Translations under genes and position numbers: made by a program | The notes under the pieces: model-generated | Databases searched by the model: none | Told to the model about the DNA's origin: nothing | What the model saw: only the letters and a program-made list of their open reading frames with translations | DNA from: Novosphingobium aquimarinum | GTDB taxonomy: Bacteria > Pseudomonadota > Alphaproteobacteria > Sphingomonadales > Sphingomonadaceae | Direction: 5' to 3' | Assembly: GCF_009746585.1 (NCBI RefSeq) | Contig: NZ_WRPO01000015.1 | Span: 1-64,000 of the forward strand | DNA: 64,000 bases | Shown here: piece after piece, positions 15,751 to 24,706 of the stretch | Layout: each line of letters begins with the position of its first letter | Position numbering within the stretch: position 1 is the first letter of the stretch

Positions 15751-17843
15751 CGTGCCGCCTCCTCGAATGTCAGGATCAGGTTTCCGAGTTTGTCGATCGT
15801 GGCGGAGAAGTCGGGTGGAACGATGGTGGTCGCGGTCGCTTCCTCGATCACGCACGGCCCCGCATAATCTTTACCCGGCGTCATGCCGCCGCGCGTGATA
15901 AAGCGCGTCGCGCGCGCGATGCCATCGAAGATGATCTGGCCTTCGCGCTCGGCGGTCATCGCTTCCGGAACCGCGTCGTCGGCGGCAAGCAAAGTGCGCG
16001 CGTCGAGAGCGCTTTCGCCTTTGGCTCGCAGCCGCAGCGTTGCGACTTCAAGGGCCTCGTCCGGGTTCGAATGGCCGAAGACCTTCACATACTCGGCCTC
16101 GAACGCGGTTCGCATTGTTGCGAGACACTTCTCCGGAGCGGCCAGCAGTTCGGGCGGCAGCACGACCGAAAGCGTGTTTTCCTGCCCGACGTAACGCACA
16201 TCGACCAGACGTTCGAAGTGCACGCGCTCGCGCGGTACGCCCTCGGAAACCAGGCGCGCGCCCAGCGTCTCGGCGCTCGAATCGAACCATTGCGCGAACG
16301 ATGCCCAGTCGACTTCGCGAGCATCGATGAGAACGGTCTCGGCCATATCGTGGACAAGGTCGCTCTGAAGCATGCCCCAGGCCGAAAAGGCGCCAGCGGC
16401 CCGCGGTACCACGACTTTGGAGACACCCAGAAGCCGGGCGATGTCCGCGGCATGCATCGGACCTGCGCCGCCATAGGCGACCAGCGCGAACTCGCGCGGA
16501 TCGATGCCGCGACGGACCGTGATGGTTCGGATGGCATTGGCCATCTGCTCGTTGATGATGTCGAGGATCCCTTGCGCCATCGCCTCGCCATCCATCCCGA
16601 AGGGTGCGGCGAAAGTGGCGATTGCGTCGCGCGCCTTCGCGGCATCGAGCGTCAGGTTTCCGAAACTGCAGCCGTCCTCGAGGCGGCCGAGCGCGATGTT
16701 GGCATCCGTTACGGTGGGTTCGGTACCGCCGTGACCGTAACACGCCGGGCCCGGACGAGCGCCTGCGCTTTGCGGGCCAACGCGCAATGCGCCGGCGTCG
16801 TTCCACGCGATCGAGCCGCCGCCTGCGCCAATGGTGTGAATGTCGACCATCGGGGACAGCACTGGAAAGCCGCCGATCTCGCGCTCGGTCTGCACGACTG
16901 ACTGGCCGTCCACGACCAGGCTGGCTTCGAAGCTCGTACCACCCATGTCGATGCAGATCAGGTTCGGAAAACCCGCTTCTTCGGACAGCGCGCGGCCAGC
17001 AACGTTACCGCCGACCGGGCCGGAAAGTAGCGAAAGGATGCCGCGGTCCCCGGCATCCTCAGCCCGCATCAGACCGCCGTTCGATTGCAGCAGGAACAAG
17101 CGCGTATTCGCCTTTTCCTCGAGCGCGGTAAGCAGGTCGGTAAGGTAGCGCTTAAGCACGGGCGAGGCGTAGCCATTGATCACGGCAGTGCTGGTTCGCT
17201 CGTACTCGCGCCATTCCCGGCACACCTCGTGCGAGGGGCCGACGAGAATGCCAGGAAGGGCTTCGCGCAAGGCTTGCGTGACCGCGACTTCGTTCTGCGG
17301 ATTGCGATACGAATGCAGGAAGCAGATCGCCACTGCTTCGTATCCGCCATCTTTCAACCGTTCGACAAGTTGCGCGATGTCAGCTTCGGCGGGCGCTGCC
17401 AGCACCGTTCCGTCAGCCGACGTGCGCTCGGCGACAGTGAAGATATCGCGGCGCTTCACCAGCGGTTCGGGATAGCGAAAATGCATGTCGTAAGGCCGCA
17501 CGCGGTTTCCACGGCGCATTTCGTAGATGTCGCGAAAGCCCTCGGTCGTGACCAGCGCCATGCGGGCGCCGCGTCGCTCTAGAAATGCGTTGAGGTGGAC
17601 CGTCGTGCCGTGGAGCACCGTCGCCGAGCGCGTGGCATCGATGTCCGCCGCATCCAATGCGGCGATGACCGAGGGCCAGAAAGTCGGGGGCGATGACGGC
17701 ACCTTCACAGTCGAAAACAATCCAGTGGCCGTGTCGTACATGGCCAAGTCCGTGAACGTACCGCCAACGTCGATGCCAACATAGGCGCGATCCTGACTGG
17801 CGCCGGATCCGGCTATGGTTTCGGGTGCGGGGGATGCTGCCAT
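15747..17843 (-). CDS. hyuA: Hydantoinase/oxoprolinase subunit A (HyuA family, ATP-binding)
   Basis: This 698-aa protein has the actin-like ATPase signature of HyuA: GIDVGGTFTDLAMYD at about 23-37, ICIDMGGTSFE near 295, GAGGGSIAW near 337, and a C-terminal acetophenone-carboxylase-like domain. It pairs with HyuB for ATP-driven opening of a cyclic amide, or phosphorylation of an enol, in the cytoplasm. It is the first gene of the operon hyuA-hyuB-MFS-amidohydrolase-gntR. Its promoter faces a divergent TonB receptor operon, and the shared TTGGATCCAAAAT site sits between them, 131 bp upstream of the hyuA start. Confidence 0.93.
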   Translation of the reverse strand: MAASPAPETIAGSGASQDRAYVGIDVGGTFTDLAMYDTATGLFSTVKVPSSPPTFWPSVIAALDAADIDATRSATVLHGTTVHLNAFLERRGARMALVTTEGFRDIYEMRRGNRVRPYDMHFRYPEPLVKRRDIFTVAERTSADGTVLAAPAEADIAQLVERLKDGGYEAVAICFLHSYRNPQNEVAVTQALREALPGILVGPSHEVCREWREYERTSTAVINGYASPVLKRYLTDLLTALEEKANTRLFLLQSNGGLMRAEDAGDRGILSLLSGPVGGNVAGRALSEEAGFPNLICIDMGGTSFEASLVVDGQSVVQTEREIGGFPVLSPMVDIHTIGAGGGSIAWNDAGALRVGPQSAGARPGPACYGHGGTEPTVTDANIALGRLEDGCSFGNLTLDAAKARDAIATFAAPFGMDGEAMAQGILDIINEQMANAIRTITVRRGIDPREFALVAYGGAGPMHAADIARLLGVSKVVVPRAAGAFSAWGMLQSDLVHDMAETVLIDAREVDWASFAQWFDSSAETLGARLVSEGVPRERVHFERLVDVRYVGQENTLSVVLPPELLAAPEKCLATMRTAFEAEYVKVFGHSNPDEALEVATLRLRAKGESALDARTLLAADDAVPEAMTAEREGQIIFDGIARATRFITRGGMTPGKDYAGPCVIEEATATTIVPPDFSATIDKLGNLILTFEEAAR

Positions 17844-17973
17844 CCGGGAAGAACTCCTTGGAACTTGCGCGCGCCAGGTTGGGACCCAGCATCGGCCTTT
17901 GACGTGCGGCGAATGGCGCCTCGAGCATCAAGCCTATCCAAAACTTTTTTTATCGCAAGTCGGATAATGGATA

Positions 17974-17986
17974 TTGGATCCAAAAT
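17974..17986. promoter_or_regulatory. Candidate GntR operator between hyuA and the divergent TonB receptor operon
   Basis: TTGGATCCAAAAT repeats exactly the site at 10512-10524; its core TTGGATCCAA is a perfect 10-bp palindrome. It lies in the 273-bp gap between the divergent hyuA and receptor start codons, in an AT-rich stretch suited to promoters. One bound GntR dimer could control both operons. Confidence 0.72.
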
Positions 17987-18116
17987 AATTTGATGTTAGC
18001 AAGAGTGCCTCGGAGGGATCCACGAACGACTGCTCAAGGCCCCACAAGCGCGCAGCGCGAACGAGGGCAAGTCGAACACAAGCCGCGAAAAATGTGCGGT
18101 CATGAGGAGGTTATCG

Positions 18117-20360
18117 ATGACGAACACCCGTAGCATGATGTTGACCGGCGCCTCGCTGGCAGCCCTTTTCGCCACTGGCTTGGCGACGAGTGCGCAAGCC
18201 CAGTCGCCCGCGAGCGTCGGCGGCGCCGGCGAAATCGTTGTGACCGCCCAGCGCCGGGCGGAGACCGTTCAGGACGTGGCGATCTCGATCAATGCCTTCA
18301 GCGGGAAGCAGATCGCGGAACTTGGGGTTAAGACGGCTGCCGACCTTGGCGCTCTCGCTCCCGGTGTGTCGGTCAATGAAGTGCAGGGCGGCCTGAACCC
18401 TGTCATCTCCATTCGCGGCCTTAGCCTCAACGACACTTTCGGAAACAACAATCCGACTGTCGGCGTGTACATTGATGACGTCATCCAACCGTTTACGCCG
18501 ATGCTGGCCGGCCAGATTTTCGACGTGCAGCGCGTCGAAGTGCTGAAGGGTCCGCAAGGCACGCTTTATGGGCGCAATACCACTGGCGGCGCGGTGAACT
18601 TCATTTCGGCGCCGCCCACGTTCGAGCCCGAGGGATACGCAAGGGCAAGCTATGCCCGCTTCGATCGCGCCGAAATCGAGGGCGCCATCGGCGGTGGGCT
18701 GTCCGACAGCCTGGCAGGCCGCTTTTCGTTTAAAACGACTCAACAGCGCGGGGGGTGGCAAACCAATGCGGTGACCGGAGAGACGATTGGCGATGTGAAC
18801 GAGACTTCGTTCAGAGGGCAATTGCTCTGGCAGCCGACGGACGACTTCGACGCGACGCTCAAGCTCGGCTACACCAAAAGCAAGCGCGACGTGCAGCTGC
18901 GCGAGCACGTCGGATACTACGCGCGCGGAGGCGAGGGCTTCTGCGCCGCCGCCTTGGCGGGGTATCGCGACGAAAGTACGTGTCGCGACTTTTTCGGCTA
19001 TTCCGACGATACACCCGAACGCCGGACGGTCGAAGCGAGCGAGGCTTACGGGCACGAGATGGACTCGCGCAATTACAACGCGCAATTGACTATGAACTAC
19101 GATCTGGGTGCAGCGACCCTGACGTCGGTCACTGGTTACGTCGATTTTCGTCGCGTGCTCGGGGATGATTCAGACGGTTCGGCGCTCATCCAGCTGGATT
19201 CGCGCTTCACCGACGACGTGACGTCGTTCACGCAGGAATTGCGCGCGACGTCGAATGGCGATGGTCCGGCACGTTATGTCGCGGGCCTCTATTTCTCGCA
19301 TGACCGTATTGCCGGGCAGGCGCTGCAGGCTCTGGACGATACCTTCTTCCACACGCGTGCGGATACTTCCTACGTCCAGAAGACCGATTCCATCGCCGGC
19401 TTTGGCGAGGCGGGGTACAAGGTTACGCCGCAGCTCGAACTGGTGGCGGGCTTGCGGTTCACGCACGAACGCAAGGCCTATACGTACGACGCGATCGATC
19501 TCAATCCGTATGGAGATTCGACGCTGCCGACCCCGGTCGCAGGGATCGCGCGCACGCTCAAGGAAGACAACCTGTCTGGCAAGCTGGGCATCAATTTCGA
19601 GGCCTCGCGAGATCTTCTGCTCTACGCCAGCGCCAGCAAAGGCTTCAAGAGCGGCGGTTTCAAGGCGGCCATCGCCTTTTCCGAAGCGGAGACCGATCCG
19701 TTCGAGGGCGAAACCGTCTATGCCTACGAAGCGGGGCTCAAGAGCACGCTGCTCGACGGGAACATGACCCTGAACCTCGCCGCCTACTACAACGACTGGA
19801 AAGACTTCCAGGCGATGGTTACGGAAATTCGCAATGGCGTGAACGTCATCGTGCTGTCGAACGCGGGCGATGCTCGCATCTACGGCATCGAGGGTGAGGT
19901 ACAGTACCGCCCCTCGAGCGCGCTGACACTGCGAGCCTCGGCCAATCTGCTGGATAGCAAGATCACGAAGTTCAACAACGCCGCGGGTGGTGAGGACTTC
20001 ACCGGCAACCAGCTCGCCAATGCGCCGAAATTCACGTTCACCAGCCAGGCGCGTTGGGAACTGCCGATCCAGTCGGACTCCTTCGGCGTCTACGTGTTGG
20101 GCGATGCCTCGTACAAATCGAACACGTATTTCTCCCTCGCGGAACGCGGTCTTAGCTCGCAGGACGGCTACTGGCTCGTCAACGGCCGGGTAGGCCTGCA
20201 CGGTCAGGATGATGGCTGGGAACTCGCGGCTTTCGCCAAGAATATCTTCAACAAGCTCTATGTCAGTTCCGCCTACGACAACTGGGGCGGCATTTTCCCA
20301 AGCCAGAACTTTCTTGGTGATCCGGCGACTTACGGCGTGGAAGTCTCGTTCCGTTTCTAA
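18117..20360 (+). CDS. TonB-dependent outer membrane receptor
   Basis: This 747-aa receptor is called from the ATG at 18117, because GAGGAGG at 18104-18110 is ideally spaced for it and overlaps the alternative ATG at 18102. The signal peptide ends near ATSAQAQ. A TonB box/plug start GEIVVTAQRR follows at about 37-46, then the plug motif VEVLKGPQGTLYGRNTTGG and a barrel ending in YGVEVSFRF. No STN domain is present. It starts a three-gene operon with a DAO-type oxidase (55 nt) and an NTF2-like protein (11 nt). With hyuA divergent across a shared operator, it is the likely outer membrane entry route for the hydantoinase-pathway substrate. Confidence 0.92.
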   Translation: MTNTRSMMLTGASLAALFATGLATSAQAQSPASVGGAGEIVVTAQRRAETVQDVAISINAFSGKQIAELGVKTAADLGALAPGVSVNEVQGGLNPVISIRGLSLNDTFGNNNPTVGVYIDDVIQPFTPMLAGQIFDVQRVEVLKGPQGTLYGRNTTGGAVNFISAPPTFEPEGYARASYARFDRAEIEGAIGGGLSDSLAGRFSFKTTQQRGGWQTNAVTGETIGDVNETSFRGQLLWQPTDDFDATLKLGYTKSKRDVQLREHVGYYARGGEGFCAAALAGYRDESTCRDFFGYSDDTPERRTVEASEAYGHEMDSRNYNAQLTMNYDLGAATLTSVTGYVDFRRVLGDDSDGSALIQLDSRFTDDVTSFTQELRATSNGDGPARYVAGLYFSHDRIAGQALQALDDTFFHTRADTSYVQKTDSIAGFGEAGYKVTPQLELVAGLRFTHERKAYTYDAIDLNPYGDSTLPTPVAGIARTLKEDNLSGKLGINFEASRDLLLYASASKGFKSGGFKAAIAFSEAETDPFEGETVYAYEAGLKSTLLDGNMTLNLAAYYNDWKDFQAMVTEIRNGVNVIVLSNAGDARIYGIEGEVQYRPSSALTLRASANLLDSKITKFNNAAGGEDFTGNQLANAPKFTFTSQARWELPIQSDSFGVYVLGDASYKSNTYFSLAERGLSSQDGYWLVNGRVGLHGQDDGWELAAFAKNIFNKLYVSSAYDNWGGIFPSQNFLGDPATYGVEVSFRF

Positions 20361-20415
20361 GCCTCAGACCGCCGCCACGCCCGGTTCGCGGGCGCGGCGG
20401 CACAGCCGGTGATCC

Positions 20416-21720
20416 ATGACGAATAGACCTGAAAATCTCTGGTGGGCTACGGCCTCGGCAGGGGAGGCGGTTCCAGCGCAGACCGCTCTCGATCACGACT
20501 GCCGGTGCGATGTCGTCGTGATCGGCGGCGGTATCATGGGTACGGCCGCTGCCGCCCGGCTCGCGCGGGACGGTACCAATGTCGTGCTGCTCGAAGCTGA
20601 TCGAATCGGTTCCGGAGCATCCTCGACGCCCGGCGGCTTCGTCGTTCCGCATTTCAGCGTGGGATCCCCGCGCGAAATCATCGCGCGCACCGGCGAAACG
20701 GGCGCGGGCATTGTCGACTTGGTCGGCCGTTCCGCCAATATGCTCTTCGTTCGCATCCGCGAACTTGGCCTCGAATGCGACGCTCGTCAGGACGGATGGT
20801 ATCATCCCGCGACGCCTGCGGCCGTGCCGCGTCTCGAACGTCTCATGGACGAATGGTGCGAAGCAGGTTTCGACTGCGAGCATCTCAATGCGCAGGATAC
20901 CGCGCAACGCACGGGTGTCGAAGGCTATGCCGCAAGCTGGTATGCACCCAGCGGCGGCACACTCCATCCGCTACGACTTTGCCGTGAATTGGTCCGCACG
21001 GCGCGCGAGGCTGGTGCGCGCATCTTCGAAAACAGTCCGGTGCAGCGCATCGAGAAAATGGGCACGGGCTATCGGGTCAGCACGGCACAAGGGAGCGTCT
21101 TGGCTGAGAAGGTCCTCGTGTGCACGAACGGTCTCTCCAGCGGGATCTCGGAAGGTCTCGTGCCTCCCCTTACACGCACGCTGATTCCCATGCGCGTTTG
21201 GCAATGTGCGACAGAACCGATCCCAGCGGCGGATCGGCAGCATTTGTTCCAGGGCGGCGAATGCCTGTCCGACACGCGGCGCAATCTGTTCACGTACCGC
21301 TTCGATATCGAAAACCGCCTGATAACGGGAACGTTCGACGCGTTTGGCGTCGATGCGTCGCGCGCGGCGCGCATCATGTCGGCCAGGCTTGGAACGATGT
21401 TGCGCCTGCCGAAACCCCCCGGGATCACGCACATCTGGACGGGCACGAGTTCGATTTCCGCTGACCGGCTCCCCATCTCGATGGTGGTTGATGAGGGCGT
21501 CCTCGCCGCTTCGTCCTGCAATGCTCGGGGGATCGCACTGTCCTTCGTCGTCGGTGAGGCGCTTGCCAGTCATGCGCGAGGCGATGGCGTGCAGGACTTT
21601 CCGGTACTGGATACCAATCGCCGCACCACCGCGTCGCTCCAGTCGCGGCTTTCCCGCTTCTACGCCCATTTCACCCCGCTGCTCGACTGGTACGAGGAGC
21701 GGCGCGCCCGCAATCGCTGA
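20416..21720 (+). CDS. FAD-dependent oxidoreductase, DAO/glycine oxidase-like family
   Basis: This 434-aa protein has an FAD dinucleotide fold at about 32-62 (CDVVVIGGGIMGTAAAARLA ending in the ribose-binding LLEAD) and the GASSTPGGFVVP motif that follows in DAO-type oxidases. The substrate domain ends with SSCNARGIALSFVVGE, the usual C-terminal FAD-contact segment. Relatives oxidise secondary or primary amines of amino acids (sarcosine, D-amino acids, gamma-glutamyl-putrescine), giving an imine and H2O2. That chemistry fits the nearby hydantoinase/amidohydrolase genes and the Rid-like protein, a family that handles imines. No signal peptide is seen; the first 30 residues precede the fold. 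Confidence 0.88.
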   Translation: MTNRPENLWWATASAGEAVPAQTALDHDCRCDVVVIGGGIMGTAAAARLARDGTNVVLLEADRIGSGASSTPGGFVVPHFSVGSPREIIARTGETGAGIVDLVGRSANMLFVRIRELGLECDARQDGWYHPATPAAVPRLERLMDEWCEAGFDCEHLNAQDTAQRTGVEGYAASWYAPSGGTLHPLRLCRELVRTAREAGARIFENSPVQRIEKMGTGYRVSTAQGSVLAEKVLVCTNGLSSGISEGLVPPLTRTLIPMRVWQCATEPIPAADRQHLFQGGECLSDTRRNLFTYRFDIENRLITGTFDAFGVDASRAARIMSARLGTMLRLPKPPGITHIWTGTSSISADRLPISMVVDEGVLAASSCNARGIALSFVVGEALASHARGDGVQDFPVLDTNRRTTASLQSRLSRFYAHFTPLLDWYEERRARNR

Positions 21721-21731
21721 GGTACAATGAG

Positions 21732-22097
21732 ATGAGTGAAAACCCGATCATCCAATTCTTCGCATGGTGGAATGAGGCGATGGCCGACACTGACCTCCTC
21801 ACGGAGCAGAATTTCGCGCGCTTTTTTACCGACGATGCCCGCATCTACGTGCGCAATGCCTTGCGCGCATCCAACCCGGCCGAGATGGTAACGCATTACA
21901 AGGCGATCGCCGCGCGTTGCGAGGCGGTGTCTATGGTCCTGCCGGTCGACCATGAACTGGCCGGCGCGGACGTCGCCTTCGTCCATTGTTACACGAGGGT
22001 GAAAGAAAACGGCGAGGAACGCGACGATGAGGCGATGGCCTGCGCGGACCTTCGCGAAGGCAAGATCGCCCGTTTCCTCGTCGCGCCCGTTTCCTGA
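21732..22097 (+). CDS. NTF2-like/SnoaL-like small protein
   Basis: This 121-aa protein begins MSENPIIQFFAWWNEAM and continues with FARFFTDDARIYVRN and a C-terminal REGKIARFLVAP. The pattern matches the NTF2-like/SnoaL fold (helical start, then a curved sheet with a final D/EGKI strand). Members act as small isomerases, cyclases, hydratases or ligand-binding subunits. It is the third gene of the receptor-oxidase operon, 11 nt after the oxidase, so it probably acts on the same pathway. No catalytic dyad can be assigned with confidence. Confidence 0.75.
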   Translation: MSENPIIQFFAWWNEAMADTDLLTEQNFARFFTDDARIYVRNALRASNPAEMVTHYKAIAARCEAVSMVLPVDHELAGADVAFVHCYTRVKENGEERDDEAMACADLREGKIARFLVAPVS

Positions 22098-22319
22098 GTT
22101 GCCGCAAATCGGAAGAATATCTGGATGATCAAGCTCGCCGACCGCATCACGTCCGGTTCGAAAAAGTCCTATGGGATGTACGATCAGGCGTAGCGTCTGG
22201 GAGCATCTGGCGTCGACCTGATGGCTCACCACAGAGGGGGGAACATATGAGATCAGCTTTTAGGATTTATAGGCCGATCTAGATAAATCAGGCGAGCTTC
22301 GTGTTCGACTCGTTCTAGG
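22098..22319. other. Gene-free stretch after the NTF2-like gene
   Basis: No gene or terminator is recognised here. Short open stretches exist but resemble nothing identifiable. Together with the P450 remnant that follows, it forms a 471-bp border of decayed sequence between the catabolic cluster and the glycan cluster. Confidence 0.5.
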
Positions 22320-22560
22320 TCAAACGGCATCAAATTCGATGTGCAGATGCTCAAAGCCACGCAGGTGGATGTGCAGCACGTACTCGGCCGTTTCTCTGAC
22401 GGAAAGACGGATTTTCTTCATCCTCCCAAGTAGTTCCTGGGACGCGATAGTCAATTCGCGGCGGACCAGGCGCGCGCCTACGCAGGCGTGGACGCCTGAG
22501 CCGAAAGCGAAAACGCGTTACGGGTCTTCCAATGTGCGGGTGTTGAACATGATCGGCGTC
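22320..22560 (-). pseudogene. Cytochrome P450 C-terminal remnant
   Basis: On the minus strand the text VFAFGSGVHACVGARL is the P450 heme-ligand loop (FxxGxxxCxG with the Cys thiolate). It is followed by VRRELTIASQELLGRM, then HLRGFEHLHIEFDAV and a stop at 22320-22322. This is the normal end of a bacterial P450. Just upstream an in-frame TAA (22518-22520) and loss of recognisable sequence beyond about 22560 show that the rest of the gene is gone; a glycosyltransferase gene starts at 22569. It is a broken relic and no functional product is expected. Confidence 0.82.
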
Positions 22561-22568
22561 TAGCGCGC

Positions 22569-23738
22569 ATGCGGATTGCTGTTCCCATCCATAGCTTCGA
22601 ACCAGGCGGGGTCGAGCGTGTCGCGCTGCGCCTTGCCGAAAGTTGGCAGGACGCCGGGCATGAACCTGTCGTGGTACTCGGCAGGGATAGGGGACGCTGC
22701 CGATTGATGTCCCCTGGACTTGACTACTGGTTCCTTAAAGAACCTTTCCCAACCGATCGTTGGGAAACGCTCTGGATGATCTGGTCGCTTTTTCAGTTTC
22801 TCCTGACGGAAAAAGTCGATGCCGTATTCTGCCCAGGCAACACTTACACAATCGTATGCGTGGCGATGAAGCTGCTCCTCGGTGATCGCTGTCCCCCGGT
22901 TCTCGTAAAGATCAGCAACGATCTGGAACGGCGCGATATCCCGCGTCCAGCCAGCATGTTCTATCGACGGTGGCTGAAGATCCAGGGGGCATGGCTGGAT
23001 GGCTTCGTGGCGATGGCAAGTCCGATGATTCCGGAGATAAGACGCGAACTTTCTGTTCCAGACGAAATGATCACTGTCATTCCCAATCCCGCGCTGTCGC
23101 GAGACGATTTGCGCACGTTATCCGAAAACCGGCTGAACCGTAACTCCCGGTCCGGCTGTCGGTTTCTCACGGTCGGTAGACTCGTTGCGCAGAAAAACCA
23201 GGCAATGCTGCTGGACGCTTTTGCGAAGCATTGCTGGCCGGATGATACACTTGTGATTGCGGGAGAAGGGCCTGACAAAGATAAACTGATCGAATTCGCC
23301 GATACTCTTGGAATAGCAGAACAAGTCCGCTTCGTCGGGCATGTCGAAAACCCGCATGCCTTGTACGCCGAGGCGGATGTATTCGTCCTCTCGTCGCACT
23401 ACGAAGGCTTGCCTGCAGTCGTTGTCGAGGCGCTGGCGGCAGGTCTTCCACTTGCCGTAACTGACTGTTGCGCAAGCATGGCGTGGCTGACGGGGAACGG
23501 CCGATTTGGTGTGATGGTCGCGCCCGACGATCCCGAGGCACTTGGTTCGGGGATGAATCTGACCCGCCATCTCCGGCCCGATCGAGATGCTATGTACCGC
23601 CTGGCGGCGCAGTTCACCCTTGAACATTCGAGCGAGATCTACCTGTCCACAATCGAGAAGCTGACGATCAGGCATCGCCAGGACCGCTTGAAAAACCTTT
23701 GCGGCGGGGTGCGGCTATGGGGTGGGGGCGGCGTCTAG
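22569..23738 (+). CDS. Glycosyltransferase, GT4-like (GT-B fold)
   Basis: This 389-aa protein has an N-terminal acceptor domain opening with PIHSFEPGGVERVALRLAE and a GT4 C-terminal donor domain: FLTVGRLVAQKN near 196, VIAGEGPDKDKL near 233, and the conserved ADVFVLSSHYEGLPAVVVEA ending at about 291, whose Glu pair binds the nucleotide sugar. Such retaining enzymes add hexoses to lipid-linked or envelope glycans at the inner membrane. It is followed 29 nt later by a membrane protein, then a DUF2141 protein and another GT4 enzyme, all on the plus strand. Donor and acceptor are unknown. Confidence 0.88.
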   Translation: MRIAVPIHSFEPGGVERVALRLAESWQDAGHEPVVVLGRDRGRCRLMSPGLDYWFLKEPFPTDRWETLWMIWSLFQFLLTEKVDAVFCPGNTYTIVCVAMKLLLGDRCPPVLVKISNDLERRDIPRPASMFYRRWLKIQGAWLDGFVAMASPMIPEIRRELSVPDEMITVIPNPALSRDDLRTLSENRLNRNSRSGCRFLTVGRLVAQKNQAMLLDAFAKHCWPDDTLVIAGEGPDKDKLIEFADTLGIAEQVRFVGHVENPHALYAEADVFVLSSHYEGLPAVVVEALAAGLPLAVTDCCASMAWLTGNGRFGVMVAPDDPEALGSGMNLTRHLRPDRDAMYRLAAQFTLEHSSEIYLSTIEKLTIRHRQDRLKNLCGGVRLWGGGGV

Positions 23739-23767
23739 CGGGTTCTCATCAACGAGCCAGGCGCAAT

Positions 23768-24706
23768 ATGCCCGATCAGACCTTAGCGATCCCGTCTTTG
23801 AACAGTTTCGCATTCAAGCCACAAGATCGCAGGATCAGACCAACGCTGGGCAATATCTTGAGCACAGCCCTGTCGTTGGTGGTCGTTGCCGCTGCCGTCT
23901 ATCAAGCGCGGGATCTCGATCTCGCTAGAATAGTTGCGCTGGTGCCGACCTCGGTGATCTTCTGGGTACTTTTCACAGTCAGGTATCTGGCTGGTCCGGC
24001 AAGCGAATGGGTCATCTTTCACCGCCTTTGGGGCGTCGGTCCTAGCGCATTCGGCGCACTCGTTCGAAAGCTGATCTACAATGAATTGCTGATCGGCTAT
24101 CTGGGCGAAGCCTATTTCTATGGTTGGGCCCGTCGTAACCTCAAATTCGTGACCACTCCTTTTGGCGCGGTCAAGGATGTCGCCGTGCTTTCGGCGGTTG
24201 CAGGTAACGCAGCAACGCTGGTTTTTCTCGCCATCACATATCCTTTCGTAAAGCTGTTGCCGCTGCATGACCATGCGACTGCGATCGGATGGTCGCTGGC
24301 GTTCGTGATTGGGACGTCACTAGGCATAACGCTGTTTCGCGGATCGATTTTCTCGCTCGAAAGAGGCGAGCTTAGAATGGTGTTCGCCCTCCATCTGACA
24401 CGTATTGTGATCACGACGGTCGTGTCGGCGGCACTCTGGCATCTGGTCCTGCCAGATGTGGCGGTCGGCTGGTGGCTGCTGCTGGTAACAATTCGCCTCC
24501 TGGTTTCGCGCCTCCCCTTCGTGCCGAACAAGGATGTCGTCTTCGCCGGTATTGCGGTCCTCGCAGTTGGGAGCGATGTCGAAACGGCTGCGCTGATGGC
24601 ACTCATGGCCGGCCTGATCCTCGTCACCCACGTGGTTGTCGGCATGAGTTTCGCCTTCACCGATCTGTTTTCAAAGGGTAAATTCCATGCAGCGACTGCT
24701 CCGTAG
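23768..24706 (+). CDS. Polytopic inner-membrane protein, possibly LPG-synthase-TM/flippase-like
   Basis: This protein is 312 aa from MPDQTLAIPSLNSF; the ATG at 23768 was chosen because the upstream open frame overlaps the previous gene. About eight hydrophobic segments are visible, from LGNILSTALSLVVVAAAVY near 29 to LMAGLILVTHVVVGMSFAF near 295. The length, topology and neighbouring glycosyltransferases recall the transmembrane family that includes the flippase part of lysylphosphatidylglycerol synthase, but no decisive motif is visible. It may move or protect a lipid-linked glycan made by the flanking GT4 enzymes. The last 20 nt overlap the DUF2141 gene. Confidence 0.6.
   Translation: MPDQTLAIPSLNSFAFKPQDRRIRPTLGNILSTALSLVVVAAAVYQARDLDLARIVALVPTSVIFWVLFTVRYLAGPASEWVIFHRLWGVGPSAFGALVRKLIYNELLIGYLGEAYFYGWARRNLKFVTTPFGAVKDVAVLSAVAGNAATLVFLAITYPFVKLLPLHDHATAIGWSLAFVIGTSLGITLFRGSIFSLERGELRMVFALHLTRIVITTVVSAALWHLVLPDVAVGWWLLLVTIRLLVSRLPFVPNKDVVFAGIAVLAVGSDVETAALMALMAGLILVTHVVVGMSFAFTDLFSKGKFHAATAP

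Noticed and set aside
17945..17951. Run of seven T upstream of hyuA as a terminator
   Set aside because: No stem precedes it on either strand; it is part of an AT-rich promoter region.
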